Shown here piece after piece: positions 8,580-16,388 of a stretch of DNA of 64,000 nucleotides. The stretch is from UBA11090 sp035560555. GTDB lineage: Bacteria > Spirochaetota > Spirochaetia > Treponematales > Rectinemataceae. The position numbers and the translations under genes were made by a program. Position 1 is the first letter of the stretch, and every line of letters begins with the position of its first letter. The stretch lies in assembly GCA_035560555.1 (NCBI GenBank), contig DATMZF010000021.1, positions 118,144 to 182,143 on the forward strand. The letters run 5' to 3'. The notes under the pieces are model-generated. The model saw only the letters and a program-made list of their open reading frames with translations. It was not told the DNA's origin and ran no database searches.

Positions 8580-9164
8580 AATCGCTATCCGCTCTCCCTC
8601 GCTTTCGTTGCTTATGCCGAAATATCCTCTTTCCCATCGAAGATGCTTGAGAGGCCATTTCAACCCCAGGGAAGACATGCCGCGGCTGCCCTCGCCTCTT
8701 GAGGGAAACACGGAAACCGTGGATTTTGGATATACTTCGAAGATCGCCGATTCTCCTGTTTCCAGAAAATAGGCGGATTCATGAAGCGTATGCCATTCAC
8801 GGGGCGGAAGGCTGCGCGAAAAAAGGCTGGCCACCGCGAGAAGGTGATCGAGCCTTCCGCCTCCCCCTCCCGCCACGATGAGATAGTCGGCGCCTTTTGC
8901 CCTCGCGGCCGCGAGGGCGATTTCGGTATCGGTATCGTCCTTTTCGACGGGATACCGGACAATCTTGTCGGGGGGAATCGAGGCGAGTCCCGATCGGTCC
9001 TCGAGGCTGTCGAAATCGCCCACGACGAGATCGGGCTCGATTTCCGCGCGTATCGCCGCGTCGAGACCTGAATCGGCCGCGATGACGATGTCCGCCTCGC
9101 CGGCCAATTCCCTGAGAAATTCCCGTGTCGGGCATTCCCCGCCCGTTATGATAAGCGCTTTCAT
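8517..9164 (-). CDS. Thiamine pyrophosphokinase
   Basis: Transfers pyrophosphate from ATP to thiamine, giving thiamine diphosphate, the last step of thiamine salvage. About 215 residues from the ATG at 9164 (KALIITGGECPTREF), chosen over an upstream ATG at 9239 because the family begins here. Motifs seen are DSGLDAAI, DLVVGDFDSL, the acidic YPVEKDDTDTEIAL and GGGGGRLDHLLA, all TPK active-site elements. With the riboswitch-controlled thiBPQ importer at 19.9-23.9 kb this makes a salvage route. The 3' end overlaps the HIT gene on the opposite strand. Equivalent to thiN/TPK1. Confidence 0.9.
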   Translation of the reverse strand: MKALIITGGECPTREFLRELAGEADIVIAADSGLDAAIRAEIEPDLVVGDFDSLEDRSGLASIPPDKIVRYPVEKDDTDTEIALAAARAKGADYLIVAGGGGGRLDHLLAVASLFSRSLPPREWHTLHESAYFLETGESAIFEVYPKSTVSVFPSRGEGSRGMSSLGLKWPLKHLRWERGYFGISNESEGERIAISAGTSSLLIILPGGCKRGLE

Positions 9165-9222
9165 CGAATCCAGATTCGTATCAAGCCGGTTCTTTGTCAA
9201 TGACGCAGGGAGAGGCGCTCGG

Positions 9223-9250
9223 TGGACAATCGGCGACACCCTGGTATAGA
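9223..9250 (+). promoter_or_regulatory. Putative sigma70-type promoter of the CCA-adding enzyme gene
   Basis: TGGACA at 9223-9228 and TATAGA at 9245-9250 are separated by 16 bases. Transcription would start near 9257, before the ATG at 9294. This supports the shorter start for the nucleotidyltransferase, because the upstream in-frame ATG at 9222 would lie in the promoter. Confidence 0.4.
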
Positions 9251-9293
9251 CTTTCGCGATGCGGTCGACCTACATCGTGAAGTTGGTTTCTCA

Positions 9294-10655
9294 ATGATGA
9301 TACCTCATTTTCGCATTCCGAGGGAAATTCGCCTCATCGCCGAAAAAGTGGATGGTTCGGGGAAAAAAGCCTATATCGTGGGCGGCGCCCTGCGCGATCA
9401 TTTCATGAAACGCCCGGTGAGCAACGATTTCGATATGGCCACCGACGCGTCGCCGCAGGAAATAATTTCACTTTTTCCCCGCGTAATTCCCACGGGAATA
9501 AAGCATGGGACGGTGACGGTGCTGATGGGCCGCTACTCCGTGGAGATAACGACCTTCAGGGTGGAGGGCGGCTACGCGGATGGGCGCCGGCCAGACTCGG
9601 TGGAGTTTGTGGCCGATATCGAGGAAGACCTTTCGAGGCGCGATTTCACGATGAACGCGATGGCTCTCGACCTGCTCTCGGGCGAACTCCACGATCCCTT
9701 CCTTGGCCGGGAAGACATCGGCAGACGCCTGATACGCAGCGTGGGGGACCCCGTCCTCCGCTTCGCCGAGGACGGCCTCAGGCCGCTGCGCGCCATCCGC
9801 TTCGCCGCCCAGCTCGGCTTTTCCATCGACGCGGCGACATTTGGGGCTATTTCTTCCACCATAGGAACGTTCAGGCAGGTTTCCAGGGAAAGAGTGCGCG
9901 ACGAACTGCAGAAGATACTCCTGAGCCCTTCCCCGTCGACGGGCCTGCGGCTTCTGGAATCCTCCGGCCTTCTGGCCGAAATCCTGCCCGAACTCCTCCC
10001 CTCAAGGGGCTGCCAGCAGAAGGGAATGCACGCCTTCGACGTGTTGGACCATCTCTATCTGTCGGCGGACGCCGCGCGAAAGGATCTCGTCATAAGGCTG
10101 GCGGCGCTCTTCCACGACGCGGGAAAACCGGCGGCTTCGGCCTTTGGACCGGATGGCATTCCCTCCTTCTACGACCACGAGAAGATATCGGCCAGCATGG
10201 CTGCCGCGGCGATGCGGCGGCTGAAATTCCCGAACGAGACGGCGGATCTCGTCCTCCATCTCGTAAAAAACCACATGTTCAATTATACGGAAGACTGGAG
10301 CGACGCGGCCGTTAGGCGTTTTATAGCCCGCGTCGGCGTCGGCTCCATCGAAGATCTCTTCGATCTCAGGATGGCTGACACGGCCGCGACGCGAGGGACG
10401 CCCCCCGACCCTCGCCCCCTCGACGCGTTCAGGGCGCGCATCGCCGGAATCCTCAGTCAGGAATCCGCCTTCAGCGTCAAGGACCTGAAGCTGAACGGCA
10501 ACGACCTCGCGCGGATCGGGATACCCAAAGGTCCAGCCATGGGCAAAATCCTCGGCGAGCTGCTGGAAACGGTTCTGGACGACCCCACCCAGAACGATAG
10601 GGAGACTTTGCTTCGCATCGCCGCGTCCATAAAAAGCCGCTTCGGGGTGAGTTGA
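9294..10655 (+). CDS. CCA-adding tRNA nucleotidyltransferase / poly(A) polymerase family, with HD domain
   Basis: Adds or repairs the 3' CCA of tRNAs. Four of the five tRNA genes at 15.8-16.4 kb do not encode CCA, so such an enzyme is needed. About 453 residues from the ATG at 9294 (another ATG follows at 9297). The nucleotidyltransferase core is clear: AYIVGGALRDHFM, DFDMATDASP (catalytic carboxylates), IKHGTVTVL, RRDFTMNAMALD and EDGLRPLRAIRFAAQLGF. The HD domain follows, with ALFHDAGKP near residue 280 and an SFYDHEKIS segment. This arrangement fits bacterial class II CCA enzymes with an HD phosphohydrolase module. It cannot be separated from poly(A) polymerase by motif reading alone. Confidence 0.9.
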   Translation: MMIPHFRIPREIRLIAEKVDGSGKKAYIVGGALRDHFMKRPVSNDFDMATDASPQEIISLFPRVIPTGIKHGTVTVLMGRYSVEITTFRVEGGYADGRRPDSVEFVADIEEDLSRRDFTMNAMALDLLSGELHDPFLGREDIGRRLIRSVGDPVLRFAEDGLRPLRAIRFAAQLGFSIDAATFGAISSTIGTFRQVSRERVRDELQKILLSPSPSTGLRLLESSGLLAEILPELLPSRGCQQKGMHAFDVLDHLYLSADAARKDLVIRLAALFHDAGKPAASAFGPDGIPSFYDHEKISASMAAAAMRRLKFPNETADLVLHLVKNHMFNYTEDWSDAAVRRFIARVGVGSIEDLFDLRMADTAATRGTPPDPRPLDAFRARIAGILSQESAFSVKDLKLNGNDLARIGIPKGPAMGKILGELLETVLDDPTQNDRETLLRIAASIKSRFGVS

Positions 10656-10692
10656 GGCCCGCGAAGGGACCTTGCGCATCGCTGAAGGTGGC

Positions 10693-11481
10693 TTATGGAG
10701 ACGGCGAGAGGTTTGTGATAGCGGCAAGGCGTTTGGCGACGAGGGCCGAGCCGCCTTTGAGCGTGGCGTAGACATCTTCGGCGACGACCTGCTCGGCTTC
10801 TTTCTTTGTCTTCCCTGGACAAGGCCCGTATTTCTTTTTTCCGAGCCTGCAGGCTACCCAGAATAGTCTGTCGTGCTCGGGTCCCTCGGTCTTTTCGAGA
10901 GAATAGCGGGGCAGTTCCTTGAGGTATTTTTGCGCGTATTCCTGGACGACGGTCTTGTAATCCTTACTCTGTCCGCCGATGGACTCCTGTATGGATGGTT
11001 CCAGGAGGGCGGAAACGAAACGCTGCGCGGCGTCATAGCCCTGATCGAGGAATACGGCCCCGATGACGGCTTCCAGCGCGTCGGCCAATAGGGCCTTCTT
11101 TGCCCGTCCACCCGAGTTTTCCTCTCCATTGCCAAGCTGGAGCGCCTCGGGGATGCCGATCTTCACGGCGATCGGCGCCAGCGACTGTTCCGACACGACG
11201 ACGCTCTTGATCCTTGCGAGCTCGCCTTCCGGTCTTCCCTTCAGCTTAAAATAGAGGAGCGAGGCCACCACTTGCCCGAGAACGGAGTCGCCAAGGAACT
11301 CCAGCCGCTCGTTGTGGGTGAGACCGTCGATATGGTTTGTCTCATTGAGGAAAGACCTATGCGTCAAGGATGAATCGAGGACGGAAATTTCATTGAAAGA
11401 GAGGCCCAATCGTCTCTGAAAATCCAGGAGAAAAATCTGGCGCGGAGAAAAACCCTGCGCGATCATCTGCGCGACCGCCAC
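10693..11481 (-). CDS. rnc: Ribonuclease III
   Basis: Endonuclease that cuts double-stranded RNA, processing rRNA precursors and structured mRNAs. The 262-residue protein has the signature HNERLEFLGDSVLGQVVA (residues about 56-73), ALLADALEAVIGAVFLDQG as the second metal-site motif, and a C-terminal double-stranded RNA-binding domain from about residue 175 (DYKTVVQEYAQKY ... GKTKKEAEQVVAEDVYATL). The first codon at 11481 is GTG; an in-frame ATG at 11466 is the alternative. It is the third gene of the rpmF-acpP-rnc operon, 33 bases after acpP, an order familiar in bacteria. Confidence 0.95.
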   Translation of the reverse strand: MAVAQMIAQGFSPRQIFLLDFQRRLGLSFNEISVLDSSLTHRSFLNETNHIDGLTHNERLEFLGDSVLGQVVASLLYFKLKGRPEGELARIKSVVVSEQSLAPIAVKIGIPEALQLGNGEENSGGRAKKALLADALEAVIGAVFLDQGYDAAQRFVSALLEPSIQESIGGQSKDYKTVVQEYAQKYLKELPRYSLEKTEGPEHDRLFWVACRLGKKKYGPCPGKTKKEAEQVVAEDVYATLKGGSALVAKRLAAITNLSPSP

Positions 11482-11514
11482 ATGAAATCTATCCGCGCCA
11501 GGACGAAATGGTCG

Positions 11515-11751
11515 TTATTTGACCTGGGTCTTGATGAATTCGTAGGCGTCGCGAACGGTCTCGAATTCGTTCGCTTTTTCGTCGGGTATCTGGATTCCGA
11601 GTTCCTCTTCGATCCCATACACGAGTTCGTAGGTATCGAGAGAATCGGCGCCTAGATCTTGGCGAAAGCTGGCGTCGAGCGTGATCTTGCTCTCTTCGAC
11701 TTCCAGCTTGTCCGCTATAATCTTCTTGACCTTCTCAAAAAGCTCGTCCAT
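11515..11751 (-). CDS. acpP: Acyl carrier protein
   Basis: Small acidic carrier of fatty-acyl chains in type II fatty acid synthesis. The 78 residues show the phosphopantetheine attachment Ser37 in LGADSLDTYELV (usual text is GADSLDxVELV), followed by GIEEELGIQIPDE. Length is typical (77-80). It lies between rpmF and rnc on one transcript. The prosthetic group derives from coenzyme A, and coaD lies just upstream of this operon. Confidence 0.96.
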   Translation of the reverse strand: MDELFEKVKKIIADKLEVEESKITLDASFRQDLGADSLDTYELVYGIEEELGIQIPDEKANEFETVRDAYEFIKTQVK

Positions 11752-11762
11752 CGTTGTGCTCC

Positions 11763-11948
11763 TTATTTGGATTCTGGGGCGATGATCTGCTTACCCCGGT
11801 AAAAGCCGCACTTCGGGCAGACTTGGTGGAGGAGAACAGGGTTGCCACAGTTTCCGCACTGTACGATCGTAGGAGCGGTCAGCTTCATGTTCACGGAACG
11901 ACGTCTCCGCGTTCTCGCCTTAGAAGTCCTAAATTTAGGTACAGCCAT
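11763..11948 (-). CDS. rpmF: Ribosomal protein bL32
   Basis: Protein of the large ribosomal subunit, 61 residues. The start MAVPKFRTSKARTRRRRS is the standard bL32 N-terminus, and CGNCGNPVLLHQVCPKCG supplies four zinc-binding cysteines, the zinc (C+) form. Translation starts at the ATG at 11948. First gene of the rpmF-acpP-rnc operon, behind the promoter at 11993-12021 and 11 bases before acpP. Confidence 0.97.
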   Translation of the reverse strand: MAVPKFRTSKARTRRRRSVNMKLTAPTIVQCGNCGNPVLLHQVCPKCGFYRGKQIIAPESK

Positions 11949-11992
11949 GATATAACCTCATTTGCGCTAAGTTTCGCCCAGTACAACTGGGG

Positions 11993-12021
11993 ACAATATA
12001 CAAATTTACAAATTTTGTCAA
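11993..12021 (-). promoter_or_regulatory. Strong sigma70-type promoter for rpmF-acpP-rnc
   Basis: On the minus strand a perfect TTGACA (12021-12016) is followed after 17 bases by TATTGT (11998-11993). The spacer and flanks are AT-rich, unlike surrounding sequence. The start point would be near 11986, giving a leader of about 38 bases. Confidence 0.75.
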
Positions 12022-12063
12022 GAGCAGAGCCCTTTTCAAGCGCACACCAATTTACCTCAAATT

Positions 12064-12558
12064 TCAATCTTGTAGAAGTGGTCCAAACCGTTTTTCAAGT
12101 TCTTTTTGCACTAGATTTGGCACAATGCCGCGAGGAAGCCTTTTCCAGACAAGGAGTTCGCGCACGGCGCTCGAACTGACATCCACGAACTCGGGATGGG
12201 CGAAGAGAAAAAGAGTCTCGAGGTTGTCTTCGAGGCGCCGGTTGAACGTCGCCATCGTCTGTTCGTAGGGAACTTCGCTCATGTTCCGGATGCTTCTCAG
12301 AAGAACGCCGCAGTGATTTTTCCTGGCGTATTCGGAGATGAGCCCGTCAAAGGAATCCACGATCGCGTTGGCAAGGTTCGCGCCCTCGGCGAGTCTGCGC
12401 AGCATGTCGATGCGCTCGTCCAGGGTAAAAAGAGGCTGTTTCTGGAAGTTGCGCGCCACGACGATCCTCAGTTCGGAGAACATAGGCGCCGCCCTGACGA
12501 TGATGTCGAGGTGTCCCGAGGTCGGCGGGTCGAAGGTGCCGGCGAAGACTGCTTTCAT
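12064..12558 (-). CDS. coaD: Phosphopantetheine adenylyltransferase
   Basis: Converts 4'-phosphopantetheine and ATP to dephospho-CoA, the penultimate step of coenzyme A synthesis. About 164 residues from the ATG at 12558 (KAVFAGTFDPPTSGHLDII), which is the family's fixed N-terminus; an earlier in-frame start at 12594 is not needed. The (H/T)xGH nucleotidyl-transfer motif is SGHLDI, and the C-terminal part has VDVSSSAVRELL and LPRGIVPNLV, both typical of CoaD. It is transcribed toward rpmF with a separate promoter in between, and is divergent from lnt. Confidence 0.95.
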   Translation of the reverse strand: MKAVFAGTFDPPTSGHLDIIVRAAPMFSELRIVVARNFQKQPLFTLDERIDMLRRLAEGANLANAIVDSFDGLISEYARKNHCGVLLRSIRNMSEVPYEQTMATFNRRLEDNLETLFLFAHPEFVDVSSSAVRELLVWKRLPRGIVPNLVQKELEKRFGPLLQD

Positions 12559-12633
12559 GGCTAGGACTGTACAGTCCCGCAATGCGCGGGTCAATACTTT
12601 TGTTTGCCGCCCATTTCTGTCATAATCGCCGAT

Positions 12634-14370
12634 ATGATCCTTCTGCCTATTTTTTCAGCCCTTCTCTGCGCGATATCCCTCCCGAACGAACTGTTTCTCA
12701 CGGGGTTCTGGCCCACGGGCTTCATCGCGCTGGCTCCCCTGTACATCGCCCTTCTGCGGGCACGAAGCCCGCGGCGCGCCGCCTTGTCGGGCGCCATTTT
12801 TGGCGCCCTGAGCCATGGGCTCACCTCGTACTGGCTTTTCTTCTACAAGGATTTTGCCTTTTGGACCCTCGGATCGACAACACTGGCCTATGCGGTCGTC
12901 TACGCCGCCATCGCCATGTACGGCAGTTTCCTTTTACGCTCCGAATTCCGCGCCTATCGCCCTTTCCTGTTCGCGATTGGATGGGCGGCCTTCGAATATC
13001 TGAAGTCCAGCGGCTTCCTAGGCTATCCTTGGGGTCTGATCCCCTACTCGCTCAGCTCCGTCCCCCTCCTTCTTCAGACGGCCGACACGACAGGCCTGTA
13101 CGGGCTTTCCTTCCTCCTCGCCCTCTCCTCGGCGATCGCCGCGGAGCTCCTGACCAAGGAAAGGCTGCCGCGACGCCCCTTCGTGGCAGGCAAGCCCGTC
13201 GCGCCTGGCCCGCCTGCCGTGACGTCCCCGCCCGAGGCCTTGAGCTGGTTCAGCCGCTTGAGCCATTTGGGCAGCTCGGGTCGATTCGACCGACCTGAGG
13301 AGTCGGGCGGGGAAGCGGATTTCACGGCGAGGGCGGCCGCATTCCTCGCCTTCTCGTTCTTCATCGTCCTGGTGTATGGCCTCGTGTCCTTCGCGCGCCC
13401 GATACCTCAAAAAACCACCCTGCGGGCGACCCTCGTGCAGCAGAACACCGATCCCTGGCTTTCCGGGGAAATGCCCGTGCTGCAGTCCAACATCGAACTC
13501 GCGAGGCAGGCGTACGAGACGAACAAAGCGGTGGGCGGCCAACCCGTGGACCTCGTCGTGTTCAGCGAGACGAGCTTCCAGAGACCCTTTGCCGAATACC
13601 GACGATGGTTCGCGCTGAACCCCAAACCCGACCCCCTCCTCCCCTTCCTCGCCGAGAGCGGATCCCAGCTCCTCACGGGGGCGCCTATCGTTCTGGACTG
13701 GGACAAGTATTTATTGACGAATTCGGTCATTCTTCTCTCTTCCCAGGGCGCGCTTCTCGATTCCTACGCTAAGATCCACCCGGTGCCCTTCGCCGAAGCG
13801 ATACCGCTCTGGGAGTACGAGTGGTTCAGGAAGTTCATGCAGAATGTCGTGGGGCTGGAGAGCGGCTGGGTGATGGGCGACAGAGTCACGATATTTTCCA
13901 TGACGCCCAAGGCTTCCAATGGGATGAAGGTCAATTTCGGCACCCCCATCTGCTTCGAGGACGCCTTCGCCGATCTCTGCCGCCAATATTTTCTGAAGGG
14001 CGCCGATCTCCTCATAAACCTGACGAACGATTCTTGGTCCAGGACGCAGAGCGCCCAGATTCAGCACTGGGCGATCGCGAGGATCCGGGCCATCGAGAAT
14101 AGAAGAACCCTGGTGCGAAGCACCAACTCTGGCGTTTCCTGCGTCGTGGACGCCTGGGGCAACAGCCTCTACGAGATGCCCCAGTTCGAGGCGAGGGCCA
14201 TAACGGTGGACATACCCATATACGCCCCTCCCGAACCCACCCTGTACACCACCTACGGCGACTGGTTCGCGAAACTCTGCACGTTACTTTTAGCGCTCGG
14301 CGGCGTTCTCAATTGTATCAGATTTCGCAAGAGAATCGCTTGCGCCGGCGATAGATATGACTTTTACTAA
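12634..14370 (+). CDS. lnt: Apolipoprotein N-acyltransferase
   Basis: Integral membrane enzyme that N-acylates the lipidated cysteine of lipoproteins, the last maturation step; two lipoproteins of this window (binding protein at 1.5 kb, ThiB) are candidate substrates. About 578 residues from the ATG at 12634. The N-terminal half has the expected run of membrane helices, and the C-terminal half is the nitrilase-like domain with the Glu-Lys-Cys triad in VVFSETSFQRP, YAKIHPVPFAEAIP and GTPICFEDAF, then WAIARIRAIENRRTLVRSTN. A hydrophilic stretch of about 60 residues (VAGKPVAPGPPAVTSPPEAL and following) sits between helices and is not something I expect in the family. Confidence 0.92.
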   Translation: MILLPIFSALLCAISLPNELFLTGFWPTGFIALAPLYIALLRARSPRRAALSGAIFGALSHGLTSYWLFFYKDFAFWTLGSTTLAYAVVYAAIAMYGSFLLRSEFRAYRPFLFAIGWAAFEYLKSSGFLGYPWGLIPYSLSSVPLLLQTADTTGLYGLSFLLALSSAIAAELLTKERLPRRPFVAGKPVAPGPPAVTSPPEALSWFSRLSHLGSSGRFDRPEESGGEADFTARAAAFLAFSFFIVLVYGLVSFARPIPQKTTLRATLVQQNTDPWLSGEMPVLQSNIELARQAYETNKAVGGQPVDLVVFSETSFQRPFAEYRRWFALNPKPDPLLPFLAESGSQLLTGAPIVLDWDKYLLTNSVILLSSQGALLDSYAKIHPVPFAEAIPLWEYEWFRKFMQNVVGLESGWVMGDRVTIFSMTPKASNGMKVNFGTPICFEDAFADLCRQYFLKGADLLINLTNDSWSRTQSAQIQHWAIARIRAIENRRTLVRSTNSGVSCVVDAWGNSLYEMPQFEARAITVDIPIYAPPEPTLYTTYGDWFAKLCTLLLALGGVLNCIRFRKRIACAGDRYDFY

Positions 14371-14402
14371 GGATATCCACCGTTGAGGACAAGGAGGAGG
14401 CC

Positions 14403-14810
14403 ATGAGCATTTCCGAATTCCTGGATACATCACCCTTCTTCGATATCGTCAGATATGGTAAGCATGAGGCGCTCGACGCGGTCGCCTTCATCGGATCCCT
14501 GCGAAAACACCCCTACGATCCCGAAAAATGCCTCCTCCTCACGGCCGAACAGGAGAAGCTCCACTGGCTCGAGGAAGGAGTCGTCCTGGAATTCAGGATC
14601 GGCGATGTGCTCGCTGCCGACGAACTGGCTTCGCCGGTCAGCGAACAGGGCGCCGTCAGGCCCCTCGTCCGGCTCTGGATAAAGCGCGGGGCGATAGCGC
14701 TCCGCTACGACCCCTTCGAGGTGGGCGATAAATTCCTTGGTCCGCGCGATTCCCTCGCCCTAAGAAAAAAGCTCGCGCAGGTTTTTCATACGCGCTCCGA
14801 AAATCATTGA
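14403..14810 (+). CDS. Conserved-looking hypothetical protein
   Basis: A 135-residue soluble protein that I do not recognise. AAGGAGGAGG precedes the ATG, a very strong ribosome-binding site, so translation is credible. The sequence is mixed alpha/beta in character (LLLTAEQEKLHWLEEGVVLE, then PLVRLWIKRGAIALRYDPFE), with no signal peptide, membrane segment or cysteine cluster. It follows lnt by 32 bases and precedes the radical SAM gene by eight bases, so all three are probably co-transcribed. Its neighbour's usual partners (AMMECR1, MEMO) have different motifs from this protein. Confidence 0.72.
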   Translation: MSISEFLDTSPFFDIVRYGKHEALDAVAFIGSLRKHPYDPEKCLLLTAEQEKLHWLEEGVVLEFRIGDVLAADELASPVSEQGAVRPLVRLWIKRGAIALRYDPFEVGDKFLGPRDSLALRKKLAQVFHTRSENH

Positions 14811-14818
14811 CCCTATCG

Positions 14819-15706
14819 ATGAGCGCAAAAAAGAGCGCGCAGAGGCGGTCCTTGCGCGATGCCGAGTATTTCTCCCTCCTCGGTGACGGCCGTGTACAGT
14901 GCAGACTCTGCCCGCACGCCTGCGTCCTGAGAGACGAGGAAAGCGGCGAATGCCATACGAGGATGAACGAAGGCGGCGTTATGCGCCTTCCCTTCTATGG
15001 GCTCATATCGTCCATCGCGCTCGACCCAATCGAAAAAAAGCCATTGCGTCGCTTTCTCCCCGGGACAAAGACCTTTTCCGTCGGCTTCTGGCACTGCACC
15101 ATGCGTTGTCCTTTCTGCCAGAACTGGGAAATCGCCCAGCCCACCGCCATCGAGGGAAGATTCATCGGCCCTGAAACCCTGATCGATATGGCCCTCGAAT
15201 CGGGCTTGCCGTCCATAAGCTTCACCTATTCGGAACCCTGTCTTCATATAGAGTATGTCAAAACCTGTATGGCGCTCGCGCGTCGGCGAGGCCTGAAGAC
15301 AGTCCTCGTGACGAACGGCAACCTCCTCGAGTCGCCGGCCAGGGACATCCTCAGCCTCACCGACGCGACGAATATCGACTTAAAAAGCTATTCGGCCGCA
15401 ACCTACCACGAAAAACTCGGTGGCGAGCTCGAGACTGTCAAGAAATTCATACAAATTGCTCATTCCTCCTGCCACGCCGAGATCACCTCGCTCCTCGTCC
15501 CGGGAATACTGGACGATCCGGAACAGATAGAAGGCATCGCCGCCTTTCTCGGCGCCATATCCAGGGATATTCCCCTTCATATAACGCCGTATCACCCGGC
15601 GTACCGCTGGAGCCTTCCGCCTCTTTCGGGCCAGGAAATGGAGAGAATCGCCGCGCCAGCCTTCAAACACCTCGACTTTGTGTATACGGCGGCGCCCTTC
15701 TATTGA
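14819..15706 (+). CDS. AmmeMemoRadiSam-type radical SAM protein (AmrS)
   Basis: Radical S-adenosylmethionine enzyme of the AmrS/PflA-like group, about 295 residues from the ATG at 14819. The [4Fe-4S] motif is WHCTMRCPFCQNWEIAQ (CxxxCxxC, residues about 94-101), preceded by the family's CRLCPHACVLRDEESGECHT cysteine-rich start and YGLISSIALDPIEKKPLRRF. Later blocks SFTYSEPC, VLVTNGN, TNIDLKSYS and HITPYHPAYRW match the family. The reaction is not established for most members. The usual AMMECR1 and MEMO1 partners are not visible nearby. A TTG codon at 14807 could extend the N-terminus by four residues. Confidence 0.88.
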   Translation: MSAKKSAQRRSLRDAEYFSLLGDGRVQCRLCPHACVLRDEESGECHTRMNEGGVMRLPFYGLISSIALDPIEKKPLRRFLPGTKTFSVGFWHCTMRCPFCQNWEIAQPTAIEGRFIGPETLIDMALESGLPSISFTYSEPCLHIEYVKTCMALARRRGLKTVLVTNGNLLESPARDILSLTDATNIDLKSYSAATYHEKLGGELETVKKFIQIAHSSCHAEITSLLVPGILDDPEQIEGIAAFLGAISRDIPLHITPYHPAYRWSLPPLSGQEMERIAAPAFKHLDFVYTAAPFY

Positions 15707-15742
15707 AAAATCGTCAGCGCGGCAAAAAACTATTTTTTCCCC

Positions 15743-15771
15743 TTGACATAAAAAGGAGTTTTCGGCATTGT
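15743..15771 (+). promoter_or_regulatory. Possible promoter of the tRNA-His gene
   Basis: A perfect TTGACA at 15743-15748 lies about 40 bases before tRNA-His. The -10 element is weak: CATTGT at 17-base spacing (15766-15771) or TTGTAT at 19. An AT-rich stretch lies just upstream. Confidence 0.45.
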
Positions 15772-15789
15772 ATTGCCTGCCGATTGCAC

Positions 15790-15863
15790 GGTGGGTGTAG
15801 CTCAGGTGGTAGAGTGCCAGACTGTGGATCTGGTTGTCGTGGGTTCGAACCCCATCACCCACC
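15790..15863 (+). tRNA. tRNA-His (GTG)
   Basis: Cloverleaf with anticodon GTG in the loop of CCAGA-CTGTGGA-TCTGG. The acceptor GTGGGTG pairs with CACCCAC, and the extra G at 15790 can pair with discriminator C at 15863, the histidine identity feature. The T-arm GTGGG-TTCGAAC-CCCAT is intact. CCA is not encoded. Confidence 0.95.
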
Positions 15864-15917
15864 CGAGCCCGGATCCTTCACCAGCCGGATGGGATTGGGT
15901 CTGTGCCTTGATTAGAC

Positions 15918-15991
15918 GCGTTCGTAGCTCAGCTGGATAGAGCGACGGACTTCGAATCCGTAGGTCGCAGGTTCGATTCCTGTCGGACGCA
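15918..15991 (+). tRNA. tRNA-Arg (TCG)
   Basis: Acceptor GCGTTCG pairs with CGGACGC (one G-T pair); anticodon stem ACGGA/TCCGT holds loop CTTCGAA with anticodon TCG, reading CGN arginine codons. T-loop TTCGATT is intact. Discriminator A at 15991; CCA is not encoded. Confidence 0.94.
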
Positions 15992-16008
15992 TGAACTTGT
16001 TTTTTCTT

Positions 16009-16081
16009 GGGCCGCTAGCTCAGCTGGCAGAGCAACAGACTCTTAATCTGTGGGTCGCAGGTTCGAAACCTGCGCGGCTCA
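16009..16081 (+). tRNA. tRNA-Lys (CTT)
   Basis: Anticodon arm CAGA-CTCTTAA-TCTG gives anticodon CTT, reading AAG. Acceptor GGGCCGC pairs with GCGGCTC (one wobble). T-arm GCAGG-TTCGAAA-CCTGC is intact. Discriminator A; CCA is not encoded. Confidence 0.94.
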
Positions 16082-16091
16082 TGAACGAGGA

Positions 16092-16126
16092 ATTAATGAG
16101 CTTCCGCGATACGGAAGTTCATTAAT
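16092..16126 (+). repeat. Long inverted repeat between tRNA-Lys and tRNA-Leu
   Basis: ATTAATGAGCTTCCG and CGGAAGTTCATTAAT form a 15-base arm pair with a single G-T position and a 5-base loop (CGATA). No T-run follows on either strand, so it is not a textbook terminator. It may still act as an RNA processing or termination structure ending the His-Arg-Lys transcript. Confidence 0.7.
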
Positions 16127-16131
16127 CGCCC

Positions 16132-16161
16132 TTGACACTGCGGTGGTCGTTCCGCTAGGAT
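16132..16161 (+). promoter_or_regulatory. Promoter of tRNA-Leu (and tRNA-Gly)
   Basis: Perfect TTGACA at 16132-16137 and TAGGAT at 16156-16161 with an 18-base spacer. A start near 16168 would place the tRNA-Leu 5' end (16173) only a few bases downstream. Confidence 0.6.
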
Positions 16162-16172
16162 GCGCTTCGTGC

Positions 16173-16253
16173 GCGAGAGTGGTGGAATGGCAGACACGCT
16201 AGACTTAGGATCTAGTGCCTTACGGCGTGAGGGTTCAAGTCCCTTCTCTCGCA
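16173..16253 (+). tRNA. tRNA-Leu (TAG)
   Basis: Class II tRNA with a variable arm (TGCCTTACGGCG region). The anticodon arm CTAGA-CTTAGGA-TCTAG gives anticodon TAG. Acceptor GCGAGAG pairs perfectly with CTCTCGC; discriminator A at 16253. At 81 bases it is slightly short for tRNA-Leu but all arms form. Confidence 0.93.
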
Positions 16254-16306
16254 GGGTATCCTCGCAAACAGCGGGGAATGGCTGCAAAGAGAAGGCGCGT
16301 AATTGC

Positions 16307-16381
16307 GCGGGAATAGCTCAGTGGTAGAGCGCGACCTTGCCAAGGTCGATGTCGCGGGTCCGACTCCCGTTTCCCGCTCCA
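16307..16381 (+). tRNA. tRNA-Gly (GCC), with encoded CCA
   Basis: Anticodon arm GACCT-TGCCAAG-GTC contains anticodon GCC. Acceptor GCGGGAA pairs with TTCCCGC, discriminator T at 16378, then CCA at 16379-16381. It is the only tRNA of the five-gene cluster with a genomic CCA. Confidence 0.95.
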
Positions 16382-16388
16382 ACAATGT

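Noticed and set aside
12566..12594. TTGACC-17-TACAGT promoter for coaD
   Set aside because: It would start transcription almost on the coaD ATG, leaving no leader; kept only as a remote possibility.
15790..16381. tRNA cluster as an integration site for a genomic island
   Set aside because: No integrase, no repeated tRNA 3' end and no atypical sequence on either side.
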